From NCBI GenBank assembly GCA_021772915.1, contig JAJFLB010000070.1, positions 1 to 41,191 on the forward strand: a DNA stretch of 41,191 bases, in the 5' to 3' direction. Below are positions 23,099-29,995 of the stretch, piece after piece; the first letter of the stretch is position 1; each line of letters begins with the position of its first letter. This stretch comes from Gammaproteobacteria bacterium. GTDB taxonomy: Bacteria; Pseudomonadota; Gammaproteobacteria; Xanthomonadales; SZUA-36. The notes below the pieces were generated by a model. It saw nothing but the letters and a program-made list of their open reading frames with translations. It was not told where the DNA came from and searched no databases. The translations under genes were made by a program, and so were the position numbers.

Positions 23099-23691
23099 CC
23101 ATCGACACGGGCGACAACTGGGCGTTCGATCCGGGCGAGATCACCCCGGGTGGCTACACCGACCCGCACGACACGATGGCGCTGGGCACGCTCGAGGCTG
23201 CGGTTGGATTTCTACGGAAGTCGCACGGCCGGATGGCCAAGAACATCCGCAAGCTCGAGCGCGAGATGCAGCGGCTGGGCTGGCCCCTGAGCGCGCAGGA
23301 GTACGCTGGCAACCCCTACAAGCGCCGCCAGTTCGCGCGCGACGTGGCGCACGAGGCCAAACGCCGCTGCCGCCGGCCCTACAACCGTGCCGGGCGTCGG
23401 GCCCACGCGGTCAGACACGCGGCTTTCGAGGGGGCCCGGGATGATCTCTGGGGCTGCCGCCGCTCGATCAATCCGGACCGCATGGTGCTGTGGGGCTGCA
23501 GCGCTGGGTCGACGTCGCTAAGGACTGAGCCGCTGCCGCCTCGGTGGGAGGACCCGCTGGCCGAGTGGGAGCTCGAGGAGATGCGCGAGGCCGACGCGTC
23601 CCTTGAGGGCCTGTCCCGAGCGATCCGCAGCACGCCAGGCGATCGTTCGATCAGGCCGATACCTCCCGACCCGAACGCGGCCATTCGATGA
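23095..23691 (+). CDS. Arg-rich protein of unknown function upstream of initiator-like gene
   Basis: A 198-residue protein. GAGGAAACC precedes the ATG, which also overlaps the previous stop. The middle (residues 40-115) is strongly basic and helical (LRKSHGRMAKNIRKLEREMQ, then 'AHEAKRRCRRPYNRAGRRAHAVRH'), suggestive of nucleic-acid binding. The C-terminus is acidic and Pro-rich. It overlaps the winged-helix gene by 4 bases, so stoichiometric coproduction is likely. No family was recognised. Confidence 0.65.
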   Translation: MTIDTGDNWAFDPGEITPGGYTDPHDTMALGTLEAAVGFLRKSHGRMAKNIRKLEREMQRLGWPLSAQEYAGNPYKRRQFARDVAHEAKRRCRRPYNRAGRRAHAVRHAAFEGARDDLWGCRRSINPDRMVLWGCSAGSTSLRTEPLPPRWEDPLAEWELEEMREADASLEGLSRAIRSTPGDRSIRPIPPDPNAAIR

Positions 23692-24686
23692 CGGCCCAGC
23701 TGGCTCTTCCCTTCGGTTCCGGCCAGGAGCGACACACTGCGCCGCTCGAGCTGTTGGCTGGTCGCTCGCGCCACCTGGCTACGGTGGTCGAGGCGACCAG
23801 CCGGCGCGGTCCTGTACGCAGCCGGCGGGCTCAGCTGCTGCTGCTGCTGCTGCGCCTGCGCTGCCCGACCGATTCGCGCCCGAAACACAGCTGGTACGTC
23901 CCGGGCGCGGTTGCGCGGCTCGGCGCGGAGGGCATCCGCCGCGCGTGGAAAGGGTTCTTCGGCGAGGAGCCGCCCAGCCTGCGCACGGTGCGCAGCTATC
24001 TGGGCCTGCTCGAGCAAGCCTGCGCGATCGTGCGTGAGCCTGGCGAGCCGATGCCGTGGCACCCCGACCCCAAGCACCCCGAGCGGCGCCCGCGCTACCC
24101 GGACACGTTCCACGTGGTCGAGAGCGAGCGGGCGTCCCGCTGGTGGGCCGATGTCGGGCACCAGCGCCTGGACGAGCTCGGCGAGCGCCGGCACCTGTCC
24201 AGCTGCTGGCGGGCGATGCTGGGTGACTGGCGCAGCGAGGTCTCCAAGACGCAGCTGGAGCTCTACCGGCTCGAGCGCGTCGACGAGCTCGACGAAATCA
24301 GCCCGGCAGAGCGTTCCACGGAGCTCGTGGCGTCGCTTCGCTGTGCACGCGGCCCGTTCGACCTGCTCGCCGCTGCGCGCGCTGCAGGCGCTCACCTTGG
24401 CCACGTGGCGTCGATCGAGCTGGCGGCCGACACGTCGCGGCTGGCCGCCTCGCTGGCCATGCTGGCGATAACGCTGCAGCGAGAGGAGCGTGGGCGGGCG
24501 ACCACGCGCGTGCGGTCTCGCGGCCGCTGGTTACTGTGGGCGTTCCGACACGCCACACCGACCGAACACGCCGCGGCGCTCGAGGCGCTGCGGTCCAACC
24601 CTGGAGGAAACCATGACGACCCATCGACCGAAGACCACCCCCGACTGGCTCAAGATTCCGACGCGCCGCATGGCGCGCCATGCTGA
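23688..24686 (+). CDS. Winged-helix protein, putative replication initiator
   Basis: A 332-residue protein. Residues about 72-145 resemble a winged helix-turn-helix: LRTVRSYLGLLEQACAIVRE reads as recognition helix plus following turn, and RPRYPDTFHVV as the wing strands. This is the order seen in plasmid RepA-like and phage replication-initiation proteins ('s.rTvrryL..Le..G.I.r......tY.l'). Other parts are helical and Arg/Leu-rich, including six consecutive CTG codons at 23835-23852. No helicase or polymerase is encoded, so it may recruit host machinery to the repeat cluster at 19.0-19.1 kb. A transcription-regulator role is the alternative. Confidence 0.55.
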   Translation: MTAQLALPFGSGQERHTAPLELLAGRSRHLATVVEATSRRGPVRSRRAQLLLLLLRLRCPTDSRPKHSWYVPGAVARLGAEGIRRAWKGFFGEEPPSLRTVRSYLGLLEQACAIVREPGEPMPWHPDPKHPERRPRYPDTFHVVESERASRWWADVGHQRLDELGERRHLSSCWRAMLGDWRSEVSKTQLELYRLERVDELDEISPAERSTELVASLRCARGPFDLLAAARAAGAHLGHVASIELAADTSRLAASLAMLAITLQREERGRATTRVRSRGRWLLWAFRHATPTEHAAALEALRSNPGGNHDDPSTEDHPRLAQDSDAPHGAPC

Positions 24687-24837
24687 ACCGCCGCTGTCGC
24701 GCGACGTCGACAACCTGGCAACCGTCGCCACCGCGCTCGTTTGGGTGGCGTTCTGGCTGCTGCTGTTCCGGCTGATCGACTGGCGCGCGCTGGCCGACTT
24801 CCTCGAGCTGCTCGTGCAGCTGGCGGTGACGGCATGA
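24613..24837 (+). CDS. Small membrane protein
   Basis: A 74-residue protein at ATG 24613, fixed by GGAGGAAACC directly upstream, although it overlaps the previous gene by 74 bases in another frame. The N-terminal 35 residues are polar and basic. Residues about 38-57 (NLATVATALVWVAFWLLLFR) form a membrane segment, followed by an amphipathic hydrophobic tail. The strong ribosome site indicates separate, probably high, expression. It could be an inner-membrane effector such as a superinfection-exclusion protein; this is speculative. Confidence 0.65.
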   Translation: MTTHRPKTTPDWLKIPTRRMARHAEPPLSRDVDNLATVATALVWVAFWLLLFRLIDWRALADFLELLVQLAVTA

Positions 24838-25295
24838 CTGCCTCTGTAGTCGTGTTTTGCCGGGACTGCGTCGAGCTGTCGAAGCGCGAAGCGCTCGGTT
24901 TCTACAGCAGCTATTCCCCGGGCATGCTGGGCCCGATCTGCTACTCGTGCGGGCGCCAGACTACTCGGCAGGTCAATGCCGGGGATGGTCCCACGGTGGC
25001 CATGCGCTTCGACGGCCCCCTGGCCGACGGTGCGGTGGCCACGATCCTCGATTCGCCCGAGCACCAAGGCGAGCTGTACCGCGATCACCTGCAGGCCGTT
25101 GCGCTGCGCGAGCTCCGGCGCATGGTCGGCGGCGCGGTGGTCGGCTGCACCCTGGACGCCACCGGATGGCCCACGTTCCGGTTCTCGGTCATGCGCAACC
25201 GCGAACACCTGCGGATCTCGAGAGCGCTTCTCGCGCTCGTCAGAGACTGGGGCACCTGCTCTCGGCCGCTCTGCGATGATGGGGGCGCATCGTGA
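24834..25295 (+). CDS. Zinc-ribbon-containing small protein
   Basis: A 153-residue protein starting at ATG 24834 (ATGA overlap). It has an N-terminal zinc ribbon: CRDC near residue 10 and CYSCGRQTT near residue 37, separated by a loop with FYSSYSPGMLGPI. The C-terminal 90 residues form an alpha/beta domain (ELYRDHLQAVALRELRRMVG, then TLDATGWPTFRFSVMRNREH). An in-frame ATG at 24741 lies within the upstream gene. The function is unknown, and no enzymatic motif was seen. Confidence 0.65.
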   Translation: MTASVVVFCRDCVELSKREALGFYSSYSPGMLGPICYSCGRQTTRQVNAGDGPTVAMRFDGPLADGAVATILDSPEHQGELYRDHLQAVALRELRRMVGGAVVGCTLDATGWPTFRFSVMRNREHLRISRALLALVRDWGTCSRPLCDDGGAS

Positions 25296-25630
25296 ACCGC
25301 GTACGCGTTCCGGACCGGCCGCAATTGCTCAAGCCGCGCGAGCTGCGCAGCTGGCTGGTCAAGCTGGCCCAGCTGATGCGCGACGACGTCAACGGCCGCC
25401 AGGTGGTGGCCCAGGCGCTCGACGAGGCTGCAGAAGGTCTCGAGAGCTCGACGGCCACGTGGCTCTACCGTGGCTGGGGCAATCGGCTGCGCGAGCTGCT
25501 CGAGCGCCTGCGGGGCGTGCTGGCTCTGCTGCTCGCCGCGGTGCTGATCGCTCTGCTGACCGGCGCATTCGTGCGCTGCTGCGAGCTCGGGTACGGATGG
25601 GGCAAGGCCCTGCTGGGTGGTGCATCGTGA
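25292..25630 (+). CDS. Membrane protein with helical cytoplasmic domain
   Basis: A 112-residue protein from GTG 25292, overlapping by 4 bases on each side. Residues 10-70 are helical and charged (KPRELRSWLVKLAQLMRDDV). One membrane segment follows (LRGVLALLLAAVLIALLTGAF), then a short Cys- and Gly-containing tail (CCELGYGWGKALLGG). The N-in topology makes the helical part cytoplasmic. Neighbouring small membrane proteins (24613, 25627) may act with it. No family was recognised. Confidence 0.6.
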   Translation: MNRVRVPDRPQLLKPRELRSWLVKLAQLMRDDVNGRQVVAQALDEAAEGLESSTATWLYRGWGNRLRELLERLRGVLALLLAAVLIALLTGAFVRCCELGYGWGKALLGGAS

Positions 25631-25806
25631 AGCGGCACGAATACGACGACTGGTGCGATCGGCTGGCCGACCGCGAGCGGACGCCGGGCGTCGGGCCCTC
25701 GCGGTCCGTGCTCGAGGACATCGAGCACCGATCTGGTATCGATGTCGGCGAGGTGCTGCTCGTGCTGGCTCTGATCGCTGCCGCAACCATCGGGGGGGCG
25801 TTCTAG
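25627..25806 (+). CDS. Small C-terminal-anchored membrane protein
   Basis: A 59-residue protein from GTG 25627 (4-base overlap). The N-terminal 38 residues are charged (VKRHEYDDWCDRLADRERTP), and the last 19 are a hydrophobic anchor (GEVLLVLALIAAATIGGAF). Longer in-frame ATGs upstream lie inside other genes. It is probably membrane-associated and tail-anchored. The function is unknown. Confidence 0.55.
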   Translation: MKRHEYDDWCDRLADRERTPGVGPSRSVLEDIEHRSGIDVGEVLLVLALIAAATIGGAF

Positions 25807-25808
25807 CT

Positions 25809-26204
25809 ATGGACGGAATCGACAAACTAGCCGCTGCGGCCGGCATGAATCCGCCGGAGCAGCCCGCCGAGTACCTGGATCCGGCCGCGGCGCTGGCCCA
25901 GGCCGTTAGCGCCCAGATGTTCCTGGTGGGCGTCTCGATCGAGGGCGCCATCGTGCTGCTCTACATCGCGAGCTCGTGGCCGAGCCCGGGCGACAAGCTG
26001 CAGCTGTGCCTGCGCGAGCTGACGGCGGTGCGCTGGCCCTGGGTGACCGTGGACGAGGTCGCTTGGCCTGCTGATCCCGAGACCGGGCGCACCTGGGTCG
26101 TGCTGCTCTGCAAGAAACCGGCCCGGATGGCGAGGAATCTCGACCAGCTCGACGCTCTGGCTGTCCGGATGGAAGGGGGGGCCCGATGCCCATGCCCCCG
26201 GTGA
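25809..26204 (+). CDS. Conserved-looking small alpha/beta protein
   Basis: A 131-residue protein from ATG 25809, two bases after the previous stop. The N-terminus is Ala/Pro-rich and helical. The middle has a hydrophobic strand (MFLVGVSIEGAIVLLYIASS) too short and broken to be a clear membrane span. Strands with Trp follow (VRWPWVTVDEVAWP, TWVVLLCKKPARMARN). Its 3' end overlaps the next gene by 19 bases. No family was assigned. Confidence 0.55.
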   Translation: MDGIDKLAAAAGMNPPEQPAEYLDPAAALAQAVSAQMFLVGVSIEGAIVLLYIASSWPSPGDKLQLCLRELTAVRWPWVTVDEVAWPADPETGRTWVVLLCKKPARMARNLDQLDALAVRMEGGARCPCPR

Positions 26205-26470
26205 AAGTGACCCTTTGGCGCCGTGATCGCCCGTGGGAGGTCGGCTGCTGGGAGTGTCCCAAGGTCGAGGTGGCCGGTCATGAGGGCTGGGCCTGGCCCG
26301 GCGCGCTCTGGTCCGAAGCCGAGCCCGAGCTGCTCAGCCTTATGTGCAGCGAGCGCACCATGCTCGCGCTCGGCAATGAGCCGATGCGCGTGACCACGGT
26401 TCTGATGCTGTGCGTCGAGCCGTCCGACCCCGTGACGGCTCTGGTGGAGGTAGCACCGTGGCCAGGATGA
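26186..26470 (+). CDS. Small Trp/Cys-rich protein
   Basis: A 94-residue protein. Of two adjacent in-frame ATGs (26186 and 26192), the first gives MPMPPVKVTLWRRDRPWEVG. CWEC near residue 21 forms one half of a possible metal site. The rest is mixed strands with many Trp and Leu residues. It overlaps both neighbours slightly. The function is unknown. Confidence 0.5.
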   Translation: MPMPPVKVTLWRRDRPWEVGCWECPKVEVAGHEGWAWPGALWSEAEPELLSLMCSERTMLALGNEPMRVTTVLMLCVEPSDPVTALVEVAPWPG

Positions 26471-26742
26471 TCGCGCCCGCTGAGGTGTTCCACCCCGAGC
26501 GCCGATCGAAGTGCCGCGGCTGCGGCGCCCCGATCGTGTTCGTGAAGCACAGCAGGACTGGCAACACCATGCCGCTCGAGCTGCTCGGCGCAGAACCCGC
26601 CGCGCCCGGTGTGGACGGGCGCCCGCGGTTCGCTCTAATGCCGCACCACGCTCGTTGTCCCAAGGCCAGCGAGTTCAGAAAACGCCAAGCCCGGCGGCGC
26701 CAACAGCCGGGCCTGTTCGACGAAATAGAGAGGAAACCCTGA
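26458..26742 (+). CDS. Small zinc-ribbon protein upstream of ParB-like gene
   Basis: A 94-residue protein from GTG 26458, which has GGAGG 7 bases upstream. An ATG at 26467 in the same frame would instead give a 4-base overlap. The domain reads CRGCGAPIVFVKHSRTGNTM, PLELLGAEP and HHARCPKASEFRKRQARRRQ: a CxxC knuckle, a 'G..mPl' strand and a second half-site (H..CP.A..FR). This is a recurrent small zinc-binding protein of phage early regions. It ends in TGATG with the ParB-like gene. It is probably nucleic-acid binding, by analogy. Confidence 0.65.
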   Translation: MARMIAPAEVFHPERRSKCRGCGAPIVFVKHSRTGNTMPLELLGAEPAAPGVDGRPRFALMPHHARCPKASEFRKRQARRRQQPGLFDEIERKP

Positions 26743-28406
26743 TGGAAGCAACCGAACGAAACGCGCTCGGGCTCGCGCTCGAGCTGATCGACGAGAACCC
26801 CAACAACCCCCGCGCGGCGATCACCGACGACGACGTGCAGGACCTGGCCGCGAGCATGCGCGAGCAGGGGCTGCTGCAGCCGGTTGTCGTCGTGCCCGAC
26901 GGGGACCGCTACCGGCTCCGCATCGGCCACCGACGCGTGCACGCTGCGCGAATGCTGGGCTGGACCGAGATCCGGGCCGAAGTCGACGAAGCGAGCGACG
27001 CGAGCCAGGACCTGGTCGTGGCTGTCGTGGAGAACACGCAGCGCGAAGGCCTGGGAGCTCTGAACGAGGGCCGGGCTTGCCAGCAGATGCTCGAGGAAAA
27101 CAACGGCGACGTGGACCTGGTCGCCAAACGGGTCGGACGCTCGCGCCGCTGGGTGGCGCGCCGGGCCAACCTGACCACGCTGGCGCCGGAGGTGATCACG
27201 CTGCTGTCAGATCCGCCGACAGCTCGAAAGGTCAAGTCTGGCCCGGGATGGGGAGGCGGCACCGGTCAGGCAACGCTCGGCGAGCGCGCCCAGCTCTGGC
27301 CTGCCGCATGGCTCGAGGAAATCGCGCTGCTCTCGAAGCCCGACCAGGTCGAGCTGATCGACCTGCTGCAGGATGAGCCGTGCGATACCCTCGAGGAGCT
27401 GCGCTTTCTGATGCGCGACCAGCTGCGCGCGCTGTCGATGGCGCCGTGGAACCTCGAGGACGAGAAACTGGTGCCGGCGGTAGGTGCGTGCATCAGCTGC
27501 GACCGGCACAGCGCCGCCTCGCCGGGGTTGTTCGACAACCCGGAAACGGAGGGCATCAAGGGCGCCACCTGCCGGGATGGTCGGTGCTTCCTGGGCAAGC
27601 TACGGGCCTGGCGGCAGGCTCGGGTCGAAGAGGCCCGCGAGAAGCATGGCGCCGACCTGGCGCTGATCGCGAAAAGCCCGCACCAGCTCGAGGAGGGCGT
27701 GGATTACGAGGGCAAGCAAAGGCCCGGCTACTTCTATTCCTGGTCGGCTGCCAAAAAGGCCGACAAGGGCGCCCGGCCGGTCATCGTGCTCGACGCGGAC
27801 ACGCCCAAGGTGCGCTGGATGAAGCCGGGCGGCGGCGGCGCTCCCTCGGGCTCGTCGAACGGCTCGGAGCCGGGCAAGCCGAAGACGTTGCGGGAGCGGC
27901 GCGCCAACATGAACCGGCGCCGGCGGGTCAAGGCTGGCGATGCTCTGCACGAATTCGTGGTCGAGCTGACCGAGGCCGACGTGTTCACTGCCGACGACTG
28001 GCACGCGCACGGGGTCCAGCTGGCGCTGATCTTCGGGCTGCAGTACCCGGCCTGGAGCCGCGACGTCGACAAGCTGAGCGCGCTCGAGGGTTCGGCAGCG
28101 CGGCAACGTCTCTGGGAGGGCATGGTGGGCGAGATCGCGAGCAGCGCGCGCTCGGCGATGGCGGACGGGACCAAGCCGGACGAGCCTGCCTTGGACGTGC
28201 TGGACGGGCTCGTGGGCACCGATTGGAAAGAGGCGCTAGCGAAGTCGACCGCGGATCTGCCCGACCCCAAGAGCTGGGCGAACCTGAAAGCGGACGGAAC
28301 GCCGAAGGCGGCGCCGAAGAGCAAGGCCAAGCGCAAGGCGAAGGCCTCGCGCAAGGGCAAAACCACCACTGAGCCGGTCGACGCCGGCGAGGAGCCGACC
28401 CAATGA
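26742..28406 (+). CDS. ParB-like protein with C-terminal zinc cluster
   Basis: A 554-residue protein. The N-terminal ParB/Srx domain has 'NPR' (residues 22-24), the GHRR box (62-65) and the ENTQRE box (97-102), matching nucleotide-binding motifs of ParB-type CTPases. An HTH follows near 121-145 (VDLVAKRVGRSRRWVARRAN). Cys250, Cys253, Cys277 and Cys282 make a zinc knuckle of the sort found in some plasmid/PRTRC-type ParB relatives. The C-terminus is Lys/Ala-rich. There is no ParA gene nearby. It may act in partition, as a transcription regulator or at the candidate origin. GAGAGGAAACC precedes its TGATG start. Confidence 0.8.
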   Translation: MEATERNALGLALELIDENPNNPRAAITDDDVQDLAASMREQGLLQPVVVVPDGDRYRLRIGHRRVHAARMLGWTEIRAEVDEASDASQDLVVAVVENTQREGLGALNEGRACQQMLEENNGDVDLVAKRVGRSRRWVARRANLTTLAPEVITLLSDPPTARKVKSGPGWGGGTGQATLGERAQLWPAAWLEEIALLSKPDQVELIDLLQDEPCDTLEELRFLMRDQLRALSMAPWNLEDEKLVPAVGACISCDRHSAASPGLFDNPETEGIKGATCRDGRCFLGKLRAWRQARVEEAREKHGADLALIAKSPHQLEEGVDYEGKQRPGYFYSWSAAKKADKGARPVIVLDADTPKVRWMKPGGGGAPSGSSNGSEPGKPKTLRERRANMNRRRRVKAGDALHEFVVELTEADVFTADDWHAHGVQLALIFGLQYPAWSRDVDKLSALEGSAARQRLWEGMVGEIASSARSAMADGTKPDEPALDVLDGLVGTDWKEALAKSTADLPDPKSWANLKADGTPKAAPKSKAKRKAKASRKGKTTTEPVDAGEEPTQ

Positions 28407-28609
28407 GCAGAAGCAGACTCGCGGACGCGCTGCGTGCGGCCGAGGACAAGATCGAGGCCGCCGAGCACCTGTACGATCTGGCCAAGGCCGAAGAGAAGCG
28501 CCGCAAGACCGAGCTGGCCGCAGCGGAGGGACTGCTGCGTCGCATCGCCAAGGGCGAGGACCTGGGCCCGCTGTTCGAAGAGCTCGAGGTGGACGATCCC
28601 GGGGCCTAG
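28403..28609 (+). CDS. Small coiled-coil protein ending the early operon
   Basis: A 68-residue protein with a 4-base ATGA overlap to the ParB-like gene. It is a single long charged helix (DKIEAAEHLYDLAKAEEKRR, then TELAAAEGLLRRIAKG) with heptad spacing, so a dimeric coiled coil is likely. It has an acidic C-terminus (EELEVDDPGA). The function is unknown. Coupled expression suggests a ParB partner, by inference. Confidence 0.6.
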   Translation: MSRSRLADALRAAEDKIEAAEHLYDLAKAEEKRRKTELAAAEGLLRRIAKGEDLGPLFEELEVDDPGA

Positions 28610-28628
28610 ACCGGATCCGCACGCACGA

Positions 28629-28634
28629 TAGGCT
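28629..28634 (+). promoter_or_regulatory. -10-like box (TAGGCT) in leader of 28698
   Basis: TAGGCT lies in the 88-bp gap before gene 28698. Unlike the leaderless sites, it leaves a leader of about 55 bases ending in a Shine-Dalgarno (AAGGAAACTCCG). Confidence 0.4.
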
Positions 28635-28697
28635 GGGCGGCACTCTGCGGCCGCTCAGCCGCCGCAAACCCCAACCAAGCAAACCAAGGAAACTCCG

Positions 28698-28997
28698 ATG
28701 GCAAAGAAGGCCAGCCGAAAGCCGAGCCCGCAGCGCAGCATGGAGCTGCCCGAGGGCCTGCCCGAAAAGGGCGACGTGGTCGCATTCGCGCAACTCCTGA
28801 ACGGACCGACCACGCGCATCGTGCCCGCCACGGTTACGGGCGTCGACAACGCCAAAGAGCGTCGGCTGAACCTGCAGCTGATGACGCCGAACCGGCTCGA
28901 GCTACGCGGCATTCCGCCGATGACGAAAACGGGCCAGTGGAAGGTGTGGCGTCACGTCGACGCGGCCGAGGCCAAGGCCTGGGGCGTCGCCGACTGA
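28698..28997 (+). CDS. Small basic protein of unknown function
   Basis: A 99-residue protein with a clear ribosome site (AAGGA). The N-terminus is Lys/Ser-rich. The centre is strand-rich (KGDVVAFAQLLNGPTTRIVP, then LNLQLMTPNRLELRGIPPMT), suggestive of a small beta-barrel with OB-like length. A WKVWRHVDAAEAKAWG end follows. It is transcribed from its own leader and ended by a strong hairpin terminator about 70 bases downstream. No family was recognised. Confidence 0.6.
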   Translation: MAKKASRKPSPQRSMELPEGLPEKGDVVAFAQLLNGPTTRIVPATVTGVDNAKERRLNLQLMTPNRLELRGIPPMTKTGQWKVWRHVDAAEAKAWGVAD

Positions 28998-29064
28998 AGC
29001 GAACAGCGGCGCCAGCTCATGCGGTTGCCCGACCGTTTGGCGCCGGTGTGGGGTTTCCTCCCCC

Positions 29065-29102
29065 GCGGGGGGCTCGCTTCGGCGGGCCCCCCGCATTCGT
29101 TT
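29065..29102 (+). terminator. Intrinsic terminator with UUCG tetraloop
   Basis: A 13-bp stem is formed by 29065-29077 and 29082-29094, with a GGGGGG/CCCCCC core and one G-T pair. It is closed by C-TTCG-G, the very stable tetraloop. ATTCGTT follows as a weak T-run. Confidence 0.8.
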
Positions 29103-29148
29103 GAAACGAACGCCCGAAAACCCCGAAACGAACGCCCGAAAAACCCCC
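29103..29148 (+). repeat. 22-bp tandem repeat upstream of 29162
   Basis: Two head-to-tail copies of a 22-bp unit share GAAACGAACGCCCGAAAA followed by CCCC (unit 2 has one extra A and one extra C). They occupy the space between the terminator and a TACGCT box, i.e. the usual position of activator or repressor sites. Confidence 0.75.
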
Positions 29149-29154
29149 TACGCT
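29149..29154 (+). promoter_or_regulatory. Leaderless-type -10 box (TACGCT) for 29162
   Basis: TACGCT lies 7 bases before the ATG at 29162, directly after the tandem repeat. No Shine-Dalgarno is present. Confidence 0.5.
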
Positions 29155-29161
29155 GGGACGC

Positions 29162-29860
29162 ATGGCCGAGGTCCTCGAGGTGCGGGCGAGTGCGACGCTG
29201 GGCGACTTCGACGACGTCGTGCAGGACCTGATCCGCGAGCAGCTGCCTTTCGCCATGGCGCTGACGCTGACCCGCACGGCTCAGTTCGCGCACCGGGTTG
29301 TTCGCAAGCGCGTCGGGCGCGTGTTCACGATCCGATCTCAGCGCGTGCCCAAGGGCATCCGAATCCAGCGCGCCGAGAAACGCGATTTCCCGAGCTCGCA
29401 CGCCACCGTGGGCACGGTCGACCAGTTCATTGCCCGGTTCGAGTTCGGTGGCGATCAGCGGCCGCTCGGCACGGGCCGGTTCGCGGTTCCGTCGCGTCTG
29501 ATCAGGCGCACGGCTACGGGCAAGGTGCGGGTGAGTCAGCGCCCCAGCGCACTGCGCGAAAAGAAGACCACGTTCCTGGAGAGCGGGCCCGACACGGGTG
29601 CTGCGATCGCGCGTAGGCGCGGGAAGCGAGCTCGAGACCAGCGGCAGCTGCTGTACTTCCTGCGGCCCCGCATCCGCATCGACGACCGGCTGGAGATGGC
29701 CAAGAGCGTGGAGCAGAGCGCGAACCGCCGCCTGGGCCCGGAATACGAGCGCAGCATGGCCATCGCGATCAAGAGCCGCAGGGCCCAGCTGGGGCGGTTC
29801 TCGAGCGATGAGGCGCGGTTTTTCTTCCTAAAGGCCGAACGGGCCATCAACGGGGACTAG
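29162..29860 (+). CDS. Phage morphogenesis-type protein in early region
   Basis: A 232-residue basic protein. The order FDDVVQDLIREQLPFAMALT, LTRTAQFAHRVVRKRV, FTIRSQRVPKGIRIQRAEKR, then a beta segment (DQFIARFEFGGDQRPLGTGR) and an Arg-rich helical end resembles a phage family found among minor tail/virion morphogenesis genes ('LPFA.A.aLt.tA....', 'F......GG...P'). Finding it far from the structural block, under its own terminator, repeat and promoter, is odd. It may be a virion protein relocated by mosaicism, or it may act early. The assignment is tentative. Confidence 0.6.
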   Translation: MAEVLEVRASATLGDFDDVVQDLIREQLPFAMALTLTRTAQFAHRVVRKRVGRVFTIRSQRVPKGIRIQRAEKRDFPSSHATVGTVDQFIARFEFGGDQRPLGTGRFAVPSRLIRRTATGKVRVSQRPSALREKKTTFLESGPDTGAAIARRRGKRARDQRQLLYFLRPRIRIDDRLEMAKSVEQSANRRLGPEYERSMAIAIKSRRAQLGRFSSDEARFFFLKAERAINGD

Positions 29861-29877
29861 CGGCCGGGCCCGGATCA

Positions 29878-29990
29878 GGTGTAGGGTCGAGGGCGAGACG
29901 TCTCGGGGCTCGCCGGGGTTTGGCTGTCATCATCAGCAGCCGTTCCGGGTGGGACCGGCCCGGCGGGCCCCGGACACCTACACCAGGAGG
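29878..29990 (+). promoter_or_regulatory. Regulatory gap with -10 box, palindrome and distant inverted repeat
   Basis: The gap before 29996 holds TAGGGT (29882-29887), a perfect 12-bp palindrome CGAGACGTCTCG (29894-29905), and an inverted repeat GGTGTAGG (29878-29885) / CCTACACC (29977-29984). The second arm directly abuts the AGGAGG ribosome site (29985-29990). Repressor binding, DNA looping or RNA folding near the ribosome site are possible. Confidence 0.4.
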
Positions 29991-29995
29991 AACCC

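Noticed and set aside
23835-23852. Six consecutive CTG triplets as a functional repeat
   Set aside because: They encode leucines in a helical part of the winged-helix protein, and short triplet runs occur by codon bias in this genome.
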